Below are positions 16,328 to 25,028 of a stretch of DNA of 64,000 nucleotides, one piece after another. Positions within the stretch are counted from its first letter, which is position 1; each line of letters starts with the position of its first letter. The notes under the pieces were generated by a model. The model was given only the letters and a program-made list of their open reading frames with translations, did not search any database and was not told the origin of the DNA. Source of the DNA: Ignavibacteriales bacterium (GTDB lineage Bacteria > Bacteroidota > Ignavibacteria > UBA10030); assembly GCA_026390595.1 (NCBI GenBank), contig JAPLFQ010000005.1, positions 1 to 64,000 on the forward strand, read 5' to 3'. The translations under genes and the position numbers were made by a program.

Positions 16328-16436
16328 CTAAAAGAGCATTTTGATCTGACTCTCGAATGTCTCCTTCGATCTACAGCCTTCGTACCTGGCTACAATCTTG
16401 CCTGCCCTGTCGATAATGAAGCTTGTGGCGGCATTG
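16328..16436 (-). pseudogene. Truncated copy of the TlpA-like thioredoxin C-terminus
   Basis: The minus strand here encodes SFIIDRAGKIVARYEG and then CRSKETFESQIKMLF before a stop. This is nearly the last 31 residues of the thioredoxin gene at 23868-24428 (TFIIDKAGRIAAKYEG, then FRSKETFESQIKQLL). DNA similarity extends about 15 bases past both stops. Upstream of residue S the match is lost, no CxxC domain and no start are present, so this is a gene remnant left by duplication or rearrangement. It lies next to the tandem enhancer sites. Confidence 0.8.
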
Positions 16437-16528
16437 AGCTGTAAGAAACAGTTGGTCAAATGCAGGTGACTCCGCTTAATCGGGATTTGCCATGCCTGAC
16501 CTAACCGCGCATCCGACCCCGGTGCCTG

Positions 16529-16567
16529 CTCGACAATCTCGTCGAGCCGTTTCGACAAGATTGTCGA
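16529..16567 (+). promoter_or_regulatory. Tandem enhancer sites, second copy
   Basis: Two palindromes, CGACAATCTCGTCG (16531-16544, extended to CTCGAC/GTCGAG arms) and TCGACAAGATTGTCGA (16552-16567, perfect 7-2-7), have centres 22 bp apart, as at 11160-11196. They lie about 60-95 bp upstream of the sigma-54 promoter at 16627. Confidence 0.75.
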
Positions 16568-16626
16568 GCGCTTTCACACCCTCAAGCTGATCCTATCATT
16601 CTGAGCCCAAAAGACAAGGTCCATCC

Positions 16627-16641
16627 TGGCACGACTTTCGC
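16627..16641 (+). promoter_or_regulatory. Sigma-54 promoter
   Basis: TGGCAC-GACTT-TCGC matches the -24/-12 consensus with one change (TCGC for TTGC) and keeps GG and GC. The expected transcription start is near 16653, about 35 bases before the DUF2202 gene. Confidence 0.75.
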
Positions 16642-16687
16642 AAGTGCAGAGGGGAACGTAATCCCGATTCTCATACATTCACTATTT

Positions 16688-17314
16688 ATGAAAGATACAA
16701 TTATGTCAAGCATGAATATTCTTCGTGGACTCTTGCCCGTGCTTCTGTGCGGCTCATTGTTCATCGGCTGCAGCGAATCGAATCCAACAACTCCTTCATT
16801 CGGTGATAACAGCGATCAAATGATGACGGGAGCCGGAGTAATCACTGATGGGCTTGCTGCAATCCAGCTGGCAGAAATCAGTCCCGAGGAGCGGGCAAGT
16901 CTCGTTTTAATGCGTGAAGAAGAAAAACTTGCAAGAGATGTGTATGCCACCATGTATCAACGATGGGGACACAGGACGTTCAACAACATTTCCCGCAGCG
17001 AAGATGTACACATGCGTGCTCTCCTGATCTTGCTCGATCGTTATAGCATTCCTGACCCGGTTGGTAAAAACGGCGTGGGCGCGTTCACCGATCCGGCTCT
17101 GCAAGATTTGTACAGTCAACTCATCGCCCGGGGCAATAGTTCACTTGTGGAAGCTCTGAGGGTCGGTGTTCTGATAGAAGAGACCGACATTCGTGACTTG
17201 AAAGCAGGACTTCTCGCGAATGATAACCAGGACGTCACCCTAGTCTACAATAATCTCCTCAAGGGATCCCAGAACCATTTGCGGGCCTTCACCCAGAGCG
17301 TCGGGATGAACTGA
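16688..17314 (+). CDS. DUF2202 ferritin-like lipoprotein
   Basis: A 208-residue protein. The first 28 residues form a lipoprotein signal with lipobox SLFIGCSES, so the mature protein is likely lipid-anchored. The DUF2202 domain follows with LMREEEKLARDVYATMYQRWG, FNNISRSEDVHMRALLILLDRY and VGVLIEETDIRDL; the Glu/His pattern is ferritin-like and could bind two metal ions. The start could instead be the ATG at 16703. A sigma-54 promoter with tandem enhancer sites precedes it and a hairpin terminator follows, so it is a single-gene unit in the NtrC-type regulon. The exact function is unknown. Confidence 0.83.
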   Translation: MKDTIMSSMNILRGLLPVLLCGSLFIGCSESNPTTPSFGDNSDQMMTGAGVITDGLAAIQLAEISPEERASLVLMREEEKLARDVYATMYQRWGHRTFNNISRSEDVHMRALLILLDRYSIPDPVGKNGVGAFTDPALQDLYSQLIARGNSSLVEALRVGVLIEETDIRDLKAGLLANDNQDVTLVYNNLLKGSQNHLRAFTQSVGMN

Positions 17315-17347
17315 AATAGCGACCCGATCAGGTTGATATCAAACGAG

Positions 17348-17374
17348 GGGGCGACGAGGAGATAACGTCGCCCC
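17348..17374 (+). terminator. Intrinsic terminator of the DUF2202 gene
   Basis: A perfect 9-bp GC-rich stem GGGGCGACG/CGTCGCCCC with a nine-base loop, followed by TTGCGTTTCC, 34 bases past the stop. Confidence 0.8.
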
Positions 17375-17450
17375 TTGCGTTTCCGAACCGTTCCATAGTA
17401 TCGAGCATCGTATTTGAGAATCCGCTTCACCATCCATAAAGGGTCGATAA

Positions 17451-19730
17451 ATGAAAATTCAGTATCCATGCTTCACATTCATCGGCCGAGCTCGCGCAGC
17501 GTGGTTGATTGTTCTGATGGCAACCACTCTGGCCGCACAAGAAAAAGCCGGTATTATCTCCGGCGAAGTCCGCGATGCAGTGACAAAACAGGCTCTCCCA
17601 GGCGCAAACGTGGTTGTGGTTGGCATCCAACGTGGCGCGGCTACAGACGAAAAGGGCTACTTCGTCATCAAGAGTCTTCCCCCGGGGACCTATCAACTGA
17701 AGGTGTCATACATTGGCTATCAGGCTACGGCACAAGAAGATATCTCCGTGGTCCGTGCTCGCAACACTACAGTGCATCTTGAACTCGCACCGGTTCAGAT
17801 TGAACTAGAAGGAGCAACAGTGACGGGTGGCTATTTCCGGAAACCGACCGAACACACGGTCAGTTACCGTACGCTTTCACCTCAGGAAATTCGACGTTCG
17901 CCGGGCTCGGCGGAAGACATTTTCCGAGTGATGCAATCACTCCCCGGCGTCGCGACCGCAGGCGGCAAGAGCGCACAGCTCATTGTGCGAGGTGGAAGTC
18001 CGGACGAGAATCTCACGCTCCTTGATAATATCGAAATCTATAACCCTATCCATTTCGCCCGAACGGGTGAATCGATGGGGATTATCAGCATCATCAATCC
18101 GTCCTTGTTGAGGGAAGTCAACTTCCTGACCGGTGGCTTCCCGGCGAAGTACGGGGATAAGATGTCGTCGGTGTTCGATATGACGATGGTTGATGGCAAC
18201 AAGGAATTGCACAACACAGACATCAATGCGAATGTAGCAGGTTTGGGGGCGATGGTAGATGGTCCGGTTTTGGATAACGGCACAATGGTGTTTTCCGCCC
18301 GGCGTGGTTTTTTCGACTTGCTTACATCTCTGCTGAGTCGACCCGCTGCTCCAAGTTATTATGATGCAGTTGGAAAACTCACGTATGATCTGGATCCCAA
18401 GAACCGATTGAGCTTTGTCGGGTTCTACTATCTTGACCAGATAAAGCGTGAGGGGGGTGTCAGTATGAAGAGTTCCACCGATATCGGCAGGTATAATTAC
18501 TTGATGCGTGACGATTATGGAACCGCGTTTGGCGTCAACTGGCGCTATCTCATATCTCCGAACGCGTACAGTCTGACTACTCTTTCATATTCCGACAATG
18601 GCTGGAACACACTACGGGGGACGGAAGCAGAAAGAGATTTGATCGGAGAAGACATTCTTGAGAAGAGCTATACTTTGAAAAGCGAACTAACGTATCAAGT
18701 CAGCCCCTCTGCTGAAATAAGGGGGGGTGCCCAGATGCGTTACATAGAGTCGAAGCAGGAAAGCTGGAAACCCGCTGACACAACGCGGAGCGGGCAAATT
18801 GTTCCAGCATCCTCAATTGCCTATCTGCCCAAGGTGGTCAACAAACCATCGGCATTCCTGCAAAGCACATGGAAACCGTGGGTTCAGATGTCGGTCACCG
18901 CTGGTGTGCGATACGACTACTTTTCATTTACAAGAGAGGCTACCATAAGTCCACGTCTGTCTGCTTCGTATCAAGTGACAAGCCGGACGGCATTCAACGC
19001 GGCATATGGCAGGTTCTATCAGACGCCGGCTTCGTATCAAATCGCGCTCGACCCGCTTAACCAGCAGCTTCGCAGCAGCAGCGCAACACATTACATCTTC
19101 GGCGTTGAGCACCTGCTACGCGATGATCTCCGCGGAACACTCGAAGTATATTACAAAGATCTGTCGAATGTCATTGTCGCCAGTGATACAAACAGCATTC
19201 TGTACAATACCGGAAGCGGGTTTGCACGAGGGATCGAATTTTCGCTCCAGAAGAAATTTACTGATGGTTTTGTAGGCACGGCTTCCTACACATATTCGGA
19301 ATCGAGGCGACGCGATGCACAGGGGAGTGCTGAGTATTATTTCGAGTTCGACAGGCCGCATATTTTGAACCTGATTGCGGGTCTGGAACTCGGTGACAAC
19401 TGGCAGTTGGGGGCGAAGTTCCAGTACGCATCCGGAAACCCGTTTACCCCGGTGGTCGCTGTCGTGCAGAAGAATAACACGTATTACGCTGTTGACGGTG
19501 GATACAATTCAGCCCGGTTTCCCGCCTACCACAAACTCGATGTCCGAATCGACAAAAAGGTAGTGTTTGGTTCGTGGACCTTAACTGCATACCTTGATCT
19601 TTGGAATGTGTATAATCGGCAGAACGTCCTCGATTATTCTTACAAGGTAGATGCCCGCGGTATCATCACGGAAACACCAAGATACGATTTTGGAATACTG
19701 CCAATCGTCGGCTTGTCGGTACAATTTTGA
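17451..19730 (+). CDS. TonB-dependent receptor with carboxypeptidase-like N-terminal domain
   Basis: A 759-residue outer-membrane receptor. It has a signal peptide (about 1-30, ending TLAAQ), then a CarboxypepD_reg-like domain (about 32-115, GEVRDAVTKQALPGANVVV), then a plug domain (about 135-250, with SPGSAEDIFRVMQSLPGV and LIVRGGSPDENLTLLDNIE) and a 22-strand-type barrel ending in GLSVQF. No TonB box could be assigned with confidence. It is followed 50 bases later by ABC transporter genes, a LolA-like gene and an outer-membrane protein, all on the same strand, suggesting one envelope-export or uptake unit. The ligand is unknown. Confidence 0.9.
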   Translation: MKIQYPCFTFIGRARAAWLIVLMATTLAAQEKAGIISGEVRDAVTKQALPGANVVVVGIQRGAATDEKGYFVIKSLPPGTYQLKVSYIGYQATAQEDISVVRARNTTVHLELAPVQIELEGATVTGGYFRKPTEHTVSYRTLSPQEIRRSPGSAEDIFRVMQSLPGVATAGGKSAQLIVRGGSPDENLTLLDNIEIYNPIHFARTGESMGIISIINPSLLREVNFLTGGFPAKYGDKMSSVFDMTMVDGNKELHNTDINANVAGLGAMVDGPVLDNGTMVFSARRGFFDLLTSLLSRPAAPSYYDAVGKLTYDLDPKNRLSFVGFYYLDQIKREGGVSMKSSTDIGRYNYLMRDDYGTAFGVNWRYLISPNAYSLTTLSYSDNGWNTLRGTEAERDLIGEDILEKSYTLKSELTYQVSPSAEIRGGAQMRYIESKQESWKPADTTRSGQIVPASSIAYLPKVVNKPSAFLQSTWKPWVQMSVTAGVRYDYFSFTREATISPRLSASYQVTSRTAFNAAYGRFYQTPASYQIALDPLNQQLRSSSATHYIFGVEHLLRDDLRGTLEVYYKDLSNVIVASDTNSILYNTGSGFARGIEFSLQKKFTDGFVGTASYTYSESRRRDAQGSAEYYFEFDRPHILNLIAGLELGDNWQLGAKFQYASGNPFTPVVAVVQKNNTYYAVDGGYNSARFPAYHKLDVRIDKKVVFGSWTLTAYLDLWNVYNRQNVLDYSYKVDARGIITETPRYDFGILPIVGLSVQF

Positions 19731-19780
19731 GAGTGAGTTACACCTAACGGGAAACGTCTGCATTCACTGAAATCGGGGAG

Positions 19781-20485
19781 ATGATGAGCTTAATTGAATT
19801 AGAGAATGTCACGAAAGTGTATCAGACCGGCGAAGTGGAGGTGAAAGCGCTGAAAGGAATTTCTCTTCAGCTCGACAAGAAGTCTTTTATCTCCTTCATC
19901 GGTCCATCGGGAAGCGGAAAATCGACACTCCTGAACCTCATCGGTGCACTCGACAAACCGACGCAAGGGACAATTATCGTCAATGGTACTGACGTGAAGA
20001 CCTTAGACAGAGCCGGCGCCGCCGCATTTCGTGGAAAGACGATCGGCTTCGTGTTCCAGAATTTCAATCTTATTCCCGTCTTAACGGTATATGAGAACGT
20101 CGAGTACCCCCTTCTTATGCTCGAACGGCTCCCGTCAAAAGAGCGTCGTGACCGTGTGCTGCGATTGTTGGACAAGGTCGGCATGACGGACCAAAAGGAG
20201 AAATTCCCGAACCATATTTCCGGTGGGCAGAAGCAACGCGTCGCCGTTGCCCGCGCCCTGGTGACCAATCCGCAGATTGTTCTCGCAGATGAGCCAACTG
20301 CCAATCTCGACCATGCCACTGCGTTCAAAGTCATCAACATTATGCACGAGATGACAACCGAATTTGGGACAACGTTCATTTTCTCGACGCACGATCCCAA
20401 GATTGTTGGAGAAGCAGAAGTAATATACACGCTGGAAGACGGTACCATCGTCGGAACGGAACAGAGAAAGGTCAACAGGCAATGA
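19781..20485 (+). CDS. LolD/MacB-type ABC transporter ATPase
   Basis: A 234-residue ATPase. Walker A is GPSGSGKST (about 41-49), the Q-loop lies in FVFQNFNLIP, the signature is ISGGQKQR, Walker B is IVLADEPTANLD and the H-switch is STHD. This MacB/LolD/FtsE subfamily powers FtsX-type permeases that do mechanical work on lipoproteins or efflux pumps rather than classical transport. GGGGAG touches the first ATG, so the second ATG at 19784 may be the true start. It overlaps the permease gene by four bases. Confidence 0.9.
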   Translation: MMSLIELENVTKVYQTGEVEVKALKGISLQLDKKSFISFIGPSGSGKSTLLNLIGALDKPTQGTIIVNGTDVKTLDRAGAAAFRGKTIGFVFQNFNLIPVLTVYENVEYPLLMLERLPSKERRDRVLRLLDKVGMTDQKEKFPNHISGGQKQRVAVARALVTNPQIVLADEPTANLDHATAFKVINIMHEMTTEFGTTFIFSTHDPKIVGEAEVIYTLEDGTIVGTEQRKVNRQ

Positions 20486-21714
20486 GAAACGTGATCGTGA
20501 TTGCACTTCGCAATCTATTTAGGAACAAGCGGCGAACGCTTCTTACTTCATCACTCATCGCTTTTGGCGTAGTCCTCGTTGTGGTCTTTGGGGGATTGGC
20601 AATTTCGTTTAAATCACAAATGGTGGGAGTTCTGACGAACACAGCGATGGGCGATCTGCAAATCCACAGAAAGGGATACGTCGAATCTATCGATAATCTG
20701 CCGCTGAACCTCACTCTTTCGGGGGCGGAGCTGGCAAAGGTCGAGAAGATGCTGAAAGACATGCCTGAAATTGCCGCGTACAGTCCGAGGATCAAGTTTG
20801 GGGCGATGATCAGCAACTACGCGCAAACTTCGAACATCCGGTTGAGCGCTGTGGACCCGGAAATGGAGAATCGCACGGTGACGGGATTTGTCAAACGGAT
20901 CAAAGGGCATGTTCCTGACCCGGATAAATTTCTCGCCCCTGGAGAAATCCTGGTTCCGGAGAACCTCATGAAGGGACTTTCGTTGAAAACCGGTGATGAG
21001 ATAGTCCTGGTCGCAACGAACAAAGAAGGATCGGTCAATGCTGTAACATTGCGTATTGCCGCGGTGACGGAGAATGTGTTTGGTCCGTCCGGCAAGGATG
21101 GCTATATCCACATACGGGATGCGCAGGCACTCCTGCGTATGGATCAGCCGGAGATTGTGGAGATCGCGATTCACCTGAAACGATTCGATGAGCTCAGCAA
21201 AGCGTCTATCCAATTGAAGAACGCTACCGCCGGGTCGGGGGCATCCCTTGAAGTCCACACGTGGGAACAGCTTTCACCGTTCGCGAGCATCACGAGGATC
21301 GTGGATTTGCTCATCATTGTCGTAAAAGTCATCTTGATCTCCATCGTGCTGGTCAGCATCCTCAATATCATGACGATGTCTGTGTACGAGCGGATCAGTG
21401 AAATCGGAACGATCGCGGCAATCGGAACGCCGCCCCGGCGAATTCTCTCCCTCTTTCTGGTCGAGGGTTTCGCGATGGGTTTGCTGAGCACGGTTGCGGG
21501 CATGGTCGTCGGACTCGGCACCCTGTGGATCATGAACATGACGAAGATCGAGTTCACCTTCGGTCAGATGAACGTATCGCTCGCGCCGAGTATCCCGGCC
21601 GGAGAGGTCGTTTGGGTGACAGTTATCGTCATGCTTGTGTCGCTGTTTGCAGGATTCCAGCCAGCGTACAAGGCATCGAAAATGGAGCCGGTGGATGCGC
21701 TGGGGCATGTCTAA
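20482..21714 (+). CDS. FtsX/LolC-like ABC transporter permease
   Basis: A 410-residue permease with the MacB/LolCE plan. It has an N-terminal helix (about 18-42), a large periplasmic domain (about 45-270), then three helices (about 275-300, 325-350 and 370-395) with the FtsX-domain hallmark YERISEIGTIAAIGTPPRRI. It is translationally coupled to the ATPase by an ATGA overlap. The next genes encode a LolA-like periplasmic protein and an outer-membrane protein, so movement of a lipoprotein or envelope component to the outer membrane is the simplest reading. Confidence 0.88.
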   Translation: MRNVIVIALRNLFRNKRRTLLTSSLIAFGVVLVVVFGGLAISFKSQMVGVLTNTAMGDLQIHRKGYVESIDNLPLNLTLSGAELAKVEKMLKDMPEIAAYSPRIKFGAMISNYAQTSNIRLSAVDPEMENRTVTGFVKRIKGHVPDPDKFLAPGEILVPENLMKGLSLKTGDEIVLVATNKEGSVNAVTLRIAAVTENVFGPSGKDGYIHIRDAQALLRMDQPEIVEIAIHLKRFDELSKASIQLKNATAGSGASLEVHTWEQLSPFASITRIVDLLIIVVKVILISIVLVSILNIMTMSVYERISEIGTIAAIGTPPRRILSLFLVEGFAMGLLSTVAGMVVGLGTLWIMNMTKIEFTFGQMNVSLAPSIPAGEVVWVTVIVMLVSLFAGFQPAYKASKMEPVDALGHV

Positions 21715-21760
21715 AGCAATCGATGCACAAACGGTTGTACATACAGACGAAGGTACGCGA

Positions 21761-22489
21761 ATGAAAACCCTCTCTGCGTTTCTGATCTTTGTTCTCTTTG
21801 CTTCTTCCACGGTTGCACAGGATGCTAACAAGCTTCTGAAGCAAGTTGACGAGAATCTTCTGCCCGAATCATACGAGGCGAACCGCAAACTCATCAATGA
21901 AGAACCCAATGGCTCCAAGAAGGAGTTCACATTCTACACCGTGAAGAAAGGCAAAGACAAGATTGCAATGCTGTACCTTCTCCCGGCCAGCGAAAAAGGC
22001 CGCTCTACGCTGCGCCTCGGGGAGAATATGTGGCTGTATATCCCGAGCGCGAACAAACCGATACGCATCACGAGCCTGCAATCCGTCGTCGGGGGCGTTT
22101 TCAATAACGCGGACATCATGCAGTTGGAGTATGCGGTGGAGTACGACGCCACGTATGCTGAAGGGACAGACAAAGAGTATCTCCTCGAATTGAAAGCCAA
22201 GAACAAAACAGTCGCGTACGACAAGCTGAAGATGTGGATCACGAAAGACAGGAGGATACTCCGAAAGGTTGAGGCGTACTCGTCATCGAACATGCTGATC
22301 AAGACGCTCGAGTTCAAAGACGACAAGGACTTTGGCGGCGGCCTCAGTCGTCCTTCGGTCATTGAAACGTACAGTCCGCTATACAAGGGTTACCGTTCGC
22401 TGATGATATATCAAACAATCAAGAAGCGGCAATTCCCTGACGAAGTGTTTACGCTGAACTACATGAGCCGATTGGGAGATTTGAGATAA
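21761..22489 (+). CDS. Outer-membrane lipoprotein-sorting (LolA-like) protein
   Basis: A 242-residue periplasmic protein. The start is placed at the ATG at 21761 (MKTLSAFLIFVLFASSTVAQ), where a signal peptide begins; the longer frame overlaps the permease. The mature part matches the LolA-like outer membrane lipoprotein-sorting family (LLKQVDENLLPESYEANRKL, LGENMWLYIPSANKPIRITSLQS, FNNADIMQ). Proteins of this family are often encoded beside MacB/LolC-type exporters. It ends one base into the start of the next gene, indicating an operon. Confidence 0.83.
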   Translation: MKTLSAFLIFVLFASSTVAQDANKLLKQVDENLLPESYEANRKLINEEPNGSKKEFTFYTVKKGKDKIAMLYLLPASEKGRSTLRLGENMWLYIPSANKPIRITSLQSVVGGVFNNADIMQLEYAVEYDATYAEGTDKEYLLELKAKNKTVAYDKLKMWITKDRRILRKVEAYSSSNMLIKTLEFKDDKDFGGGLSRPSVIETYSPLYKGYRSLMIYQTIKKRQFPDEVFTLNYMSRLGDLR

Positions 22490-23766
22490 TGGGGCGCCCC
22501 CGATGGTTGATACTCATTCTGTTAGTCGCATCATCTGGTGTCCTGGTTGGACAGGAAGAAGGCCCCGATGTTCTTTCGGGGAAAGAAAGAAAGCTCGAAT
22601 GGAGTGGCAATTTCGACGCAAAGTATGCGTTGTTTCACATGGATGCGTTCTCCCCTTTCTACACGCTTCAGTTTCTTGCAGAGCGACCCTCAAGTTCGTT
22701 CCTGACGCAGTACCGGCTTGAACCTTATCTTAATGCAGAGTACCGCACCAGCGACCTCAGCTTCGTCCTGAAAACTCACGCCACGTACTACAACGATGCT
22801 GATGCCCGGGTTGATCTTTTCGAGGCGTATGGGTCATTCAGCCCTTCGTTCAACACCACGCTGCAGGCGGGCAAGAGAGTCTACAACTGGGGAAAGGGGT
22901 ACGCATTCAATCCCGTTGGTTTTGTGAATTCCATCAAGGATCCCGAAAATCCCGAACTTGCTCAGGCAGGCCTTCTCTCTGCAAACATTGAATACATCAA
23001 GAGCCTTCAATCCAGGGCGCTGCAGAGTGTTGCTCTGACGGCGGTTCTCCTTCCCTCGCCGACAGCTCTCAACAGCCGGTATGGAGAGGTGGCATCCATG
23101 GACCTGGCGCTGAAGACGTACTTTCTAATTTGGGATATGGATATCGATCTGATGACGTATCAGAGCAAAGACAAGCCGAGGAGTTACGGGGTGGACTTTG
23201 CTCGCAACCTTCGGGAGAACGTTGAGATTCACGGAGAATTCAGCTACGCGCAGAATGTTCAACGGCACATCATCCGCGACGGCCTGCTCGCCAATGAACA
23301 AACAGAAGCCCTCTCGTATCTCCTCGGTTTGCGATTCCTGAGCGCATCAAACACCACCATTATTGCCGAGTACTTCCACAATGGCGTCGGCCTGGGCAGG
23401 AGGGAATACGAGCAGTATTATGGCTTCGTGATGAATGGTTCAAAGAGTTCGAATCCAGCGGTCATGCAGCAAACGCTTGGGACGATGCAGACGTATTTCA
23501 GGGGGAGTAACACGATGAAGGACTATCTCTATGTGAAACTCATACATCCAGAGCCCTTCGACTGGTTGTATTTTACTCCTTCCATGTACTCAATCTGTAA
23601 CCTTACCGATAAGAGTTTCTTGCTCTCGGTGTCACTTAGCTATAAGCCCATTACGAACATGGAGTTCATAGTCTGGCCGACGATTCTTGTGGGTGGTACA
23701 ACAACGGAGTACGGGGGAAAGCAGATACAGGAACGAGTGGAACTCTGGATGAGAGTGTATTACTGA
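22489..23766 (+). CDS. Outer-membrane protein, unknown function
   Basis: A 425-residue protein with a signal peptide (MGRPRWLILILLVASSGVLV). The mature sequence is rich in aromatic and alternating residues typical of beta-barrel strands (LEWSGNFDAKYALFHMDAF, LQAGKRVYNWGKGYAFNPVGF) and ends ELWMRVYY. The motif KRVYNWGKGYAFNP is similar to those seen in porin-like proteins encoded near LolA-like/MacB-like modules. Its start overlaps the stop of the LolA-like gene. It may be the outer-membrane target or partner of the exporter. Confidence 0.72.
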   Translation: MGRPRWLILILLVASSGVLVGQEEGPDVLSGKERKLEWSGNFDAKYALFHMDAFSPFYTLQFLAERPSSSFLTQYRLEPYLNAEYRTSDLSFVLKTHATYYNDADARVDLFEAYGSFSPSFNTTLQAGKRVYNWGKGYAFNPVGFVNSIKDPENPELAQAGLLSANIEYIKSLQSRALQSVALTAVLLPSPTALNSRYGEVASMDLALKTYFLIWDMDIDLMTYQSKDKPRSYGVDFARNLRENVEIHGEFSYAQNVQRHIIRDGLLANEQTEALSYLLGLRFLSASNTTIIAEYFHNGVGLGRREYEQYYGFVMNGSKSSNPAVMQQTLGTMQTYFRGSNTMKDYLYVKLIHPEPFDWLYFTPSMYSICNLTDKSFLLSVSLSYKPITNMEFIVWPTILVGGTTTEYGGKQIQERVELWMRVYY

Positions 23767-23867
23767 ACATCAGTCCGAGCGGCGACTCCATGTAAGTACG
23801 ATCATTGAGCTCATGGATCTGCTCTCAGTCGATTGCCCGTGAAGGCTCTGCGAAACGTCGAAACACC

Positions 23868-24428
23868 CTACAGAAGTTGTTTGATTTGACTCTCGAATGT
23901 TTCCTTCGATCTAAAACCTTCGTACTTCGCTGCAATCCTGCCGGCCTTGTCGATTATGAAAGTTGTGGGGATAGATTCGACCCCGCCGTAGCGGGAGGAG
24001 ACCTCGTCAGTTCCCAGTAGAACCGGGTAGTTCATCCCATTGTCTTGCACAAAAGCTCTTACCTTTTCCGGTTGATCGAGTGCGATGCCCACGATCTGAA
24101 CACCTTTTGAACCGTACTCCGATTGCAGTTTGATGAAGTCCGGAATTTCTCGCCTGCAGGGAGGGCACCACGTCGCCCAGAAATCAAGAATAACAACTTT
24201 ACCTCTGAAGTCAGAAAGTGAAACCTGGCGTCCGTTCATGTCGGCCAACGAGAATCCCGGTGCTACACCGGATACTTCAGCTGGTGGCAACGCGTAACGT
24301 GTTGCCGTCGGTGTCGCTTGGGTCTCATTCTTCCCGAATATGAAGTATGTGGCCGCGAGCAAGACGATTCCAGCAGCAGCCCACAAATACACACTTGATA
24401 GCTTCTTTGCTTGCGCTCTTTTCTTCAT
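23868..24428 (-). CDS. Membrane-anchored TlpA/ResA-like thioredoxin
   Basis: A 186-residue protein with an N-terminal anchor (about 13-31, YLWAAAGIVLLAATYFIFG) and a periplasmic AhpC-TSA/Redoxin domain. The motif is FWATWCPPCRREIP (C88, C91 approximately), with the TlpA insert and a cis-proline in SIPTTFIID. It probably reduces periplasmic disulfides, for example during cytochrome maturation, and suits the multihaem genes at 26-29 kb. The last 31 residues and about 15 flanking bases are duplicated as a remnant at 16328-16436. It is transcribed away from the thioredoxin/TrxR pair starting at 24670. Confidence 0.88.
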   Translation of the reverse strand: MKKRAQAKKLSSVYLWAAAGIVLLAATYFIFGKNETQATPTATRYALPPAEVSGVAPGFSLADMNGRQVSLSDFRGKVVILDFWATWCPPCRREIPDFIKLQSEYGSKGVQIVGIALDQPEKVRAFVQDNGMNYPVLLGTDEVSSRYGGVESIPTTFIIDKAGRIAAKYEGFRSKETFESQIKQLL

Positions 24429-24669
24429 TGGTTTCCCTCAACGATTTGTGTCCATCCGAAGGCTCTTTGAACTGATCGCGAGATCACGAACGGTGAACGT
24501 ATTCATCGACAGGATGGGATGTTGTCATTCCAGAACTTTCTACTATGATGCTGCAACTTGCAGGAAGGTTCAGGAAAACAGGACGTGCTGGTCTCTCCTA
24601 TCCGGAATCCTTCTCTGTCCCGGTGCATCTCACTTCATGAGATCCGAAACCCAACCAAAGGAGAATTCT

Positions 24670-25026
24670 ATGCTACAAACGAATTTGAAGCACATACTCA
24701 CTGAACAGGAATTTCAGGACACCCTCAAGACCGACGAAAACGTTATGATTTGCTGCGGTCGGATGGGACCGATGTGCATTCCAGTTTATGACGCCATGGA
24801 TGAACTGCAGGGAGAACATAAACATGTCGCATTTCGCGATATGGAGTTTGATGGACCGATCGGTCACTTGATCCGCAACCTTCCCGAATGCAGCAGTTTT
24901 CGAGGGTTACCGTTCACGGTGTATTTCAACAAAGGAAAGGTCGTTCGCGCGACGACGAGCATCCAGTCGAAAAGCCAAATCACCGAAATCCTTGATGCCG
25001 AATTTGCGACAAAGGCGGCGAAGTGA
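24670..25026 (+). CDS. Atypical thioredoxin-like protein (CCGRMGPMC motif)
   Basis: A 118-residue protein starting at the ATG at 24670, seven bases after AAAGGAGAA. The fold looks thioredoxin-like: helix, strand ENVMICCGRMGPMCIPVYDAM, FRDMEFDGP, then cis-proline RGLPFTVYF and a final helix. Instead of CxxC it has C33-C34 followed by C41 with GRMGPM between. It overlaps the TrxR gene region immediately downstream, so it is probably that reductase's partner. Thioredoxins with this glycine/methionine-rich active site next to TrxR are known to me only as uncharacterised; redox activity is inferred. Confidence 0.72.
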   Translation: MLQTNLKHILTEQEFQDTLKTDENVMICCGRMGPMCIPVYDAMDELQGEHKHVAFRDMEFDGPIGHLIRNLPECSSFRGLPFTVYFNKGKVVRATTSIQSKSQITEILDAEFATKAAK

Positions 25027-25028
25027 CA

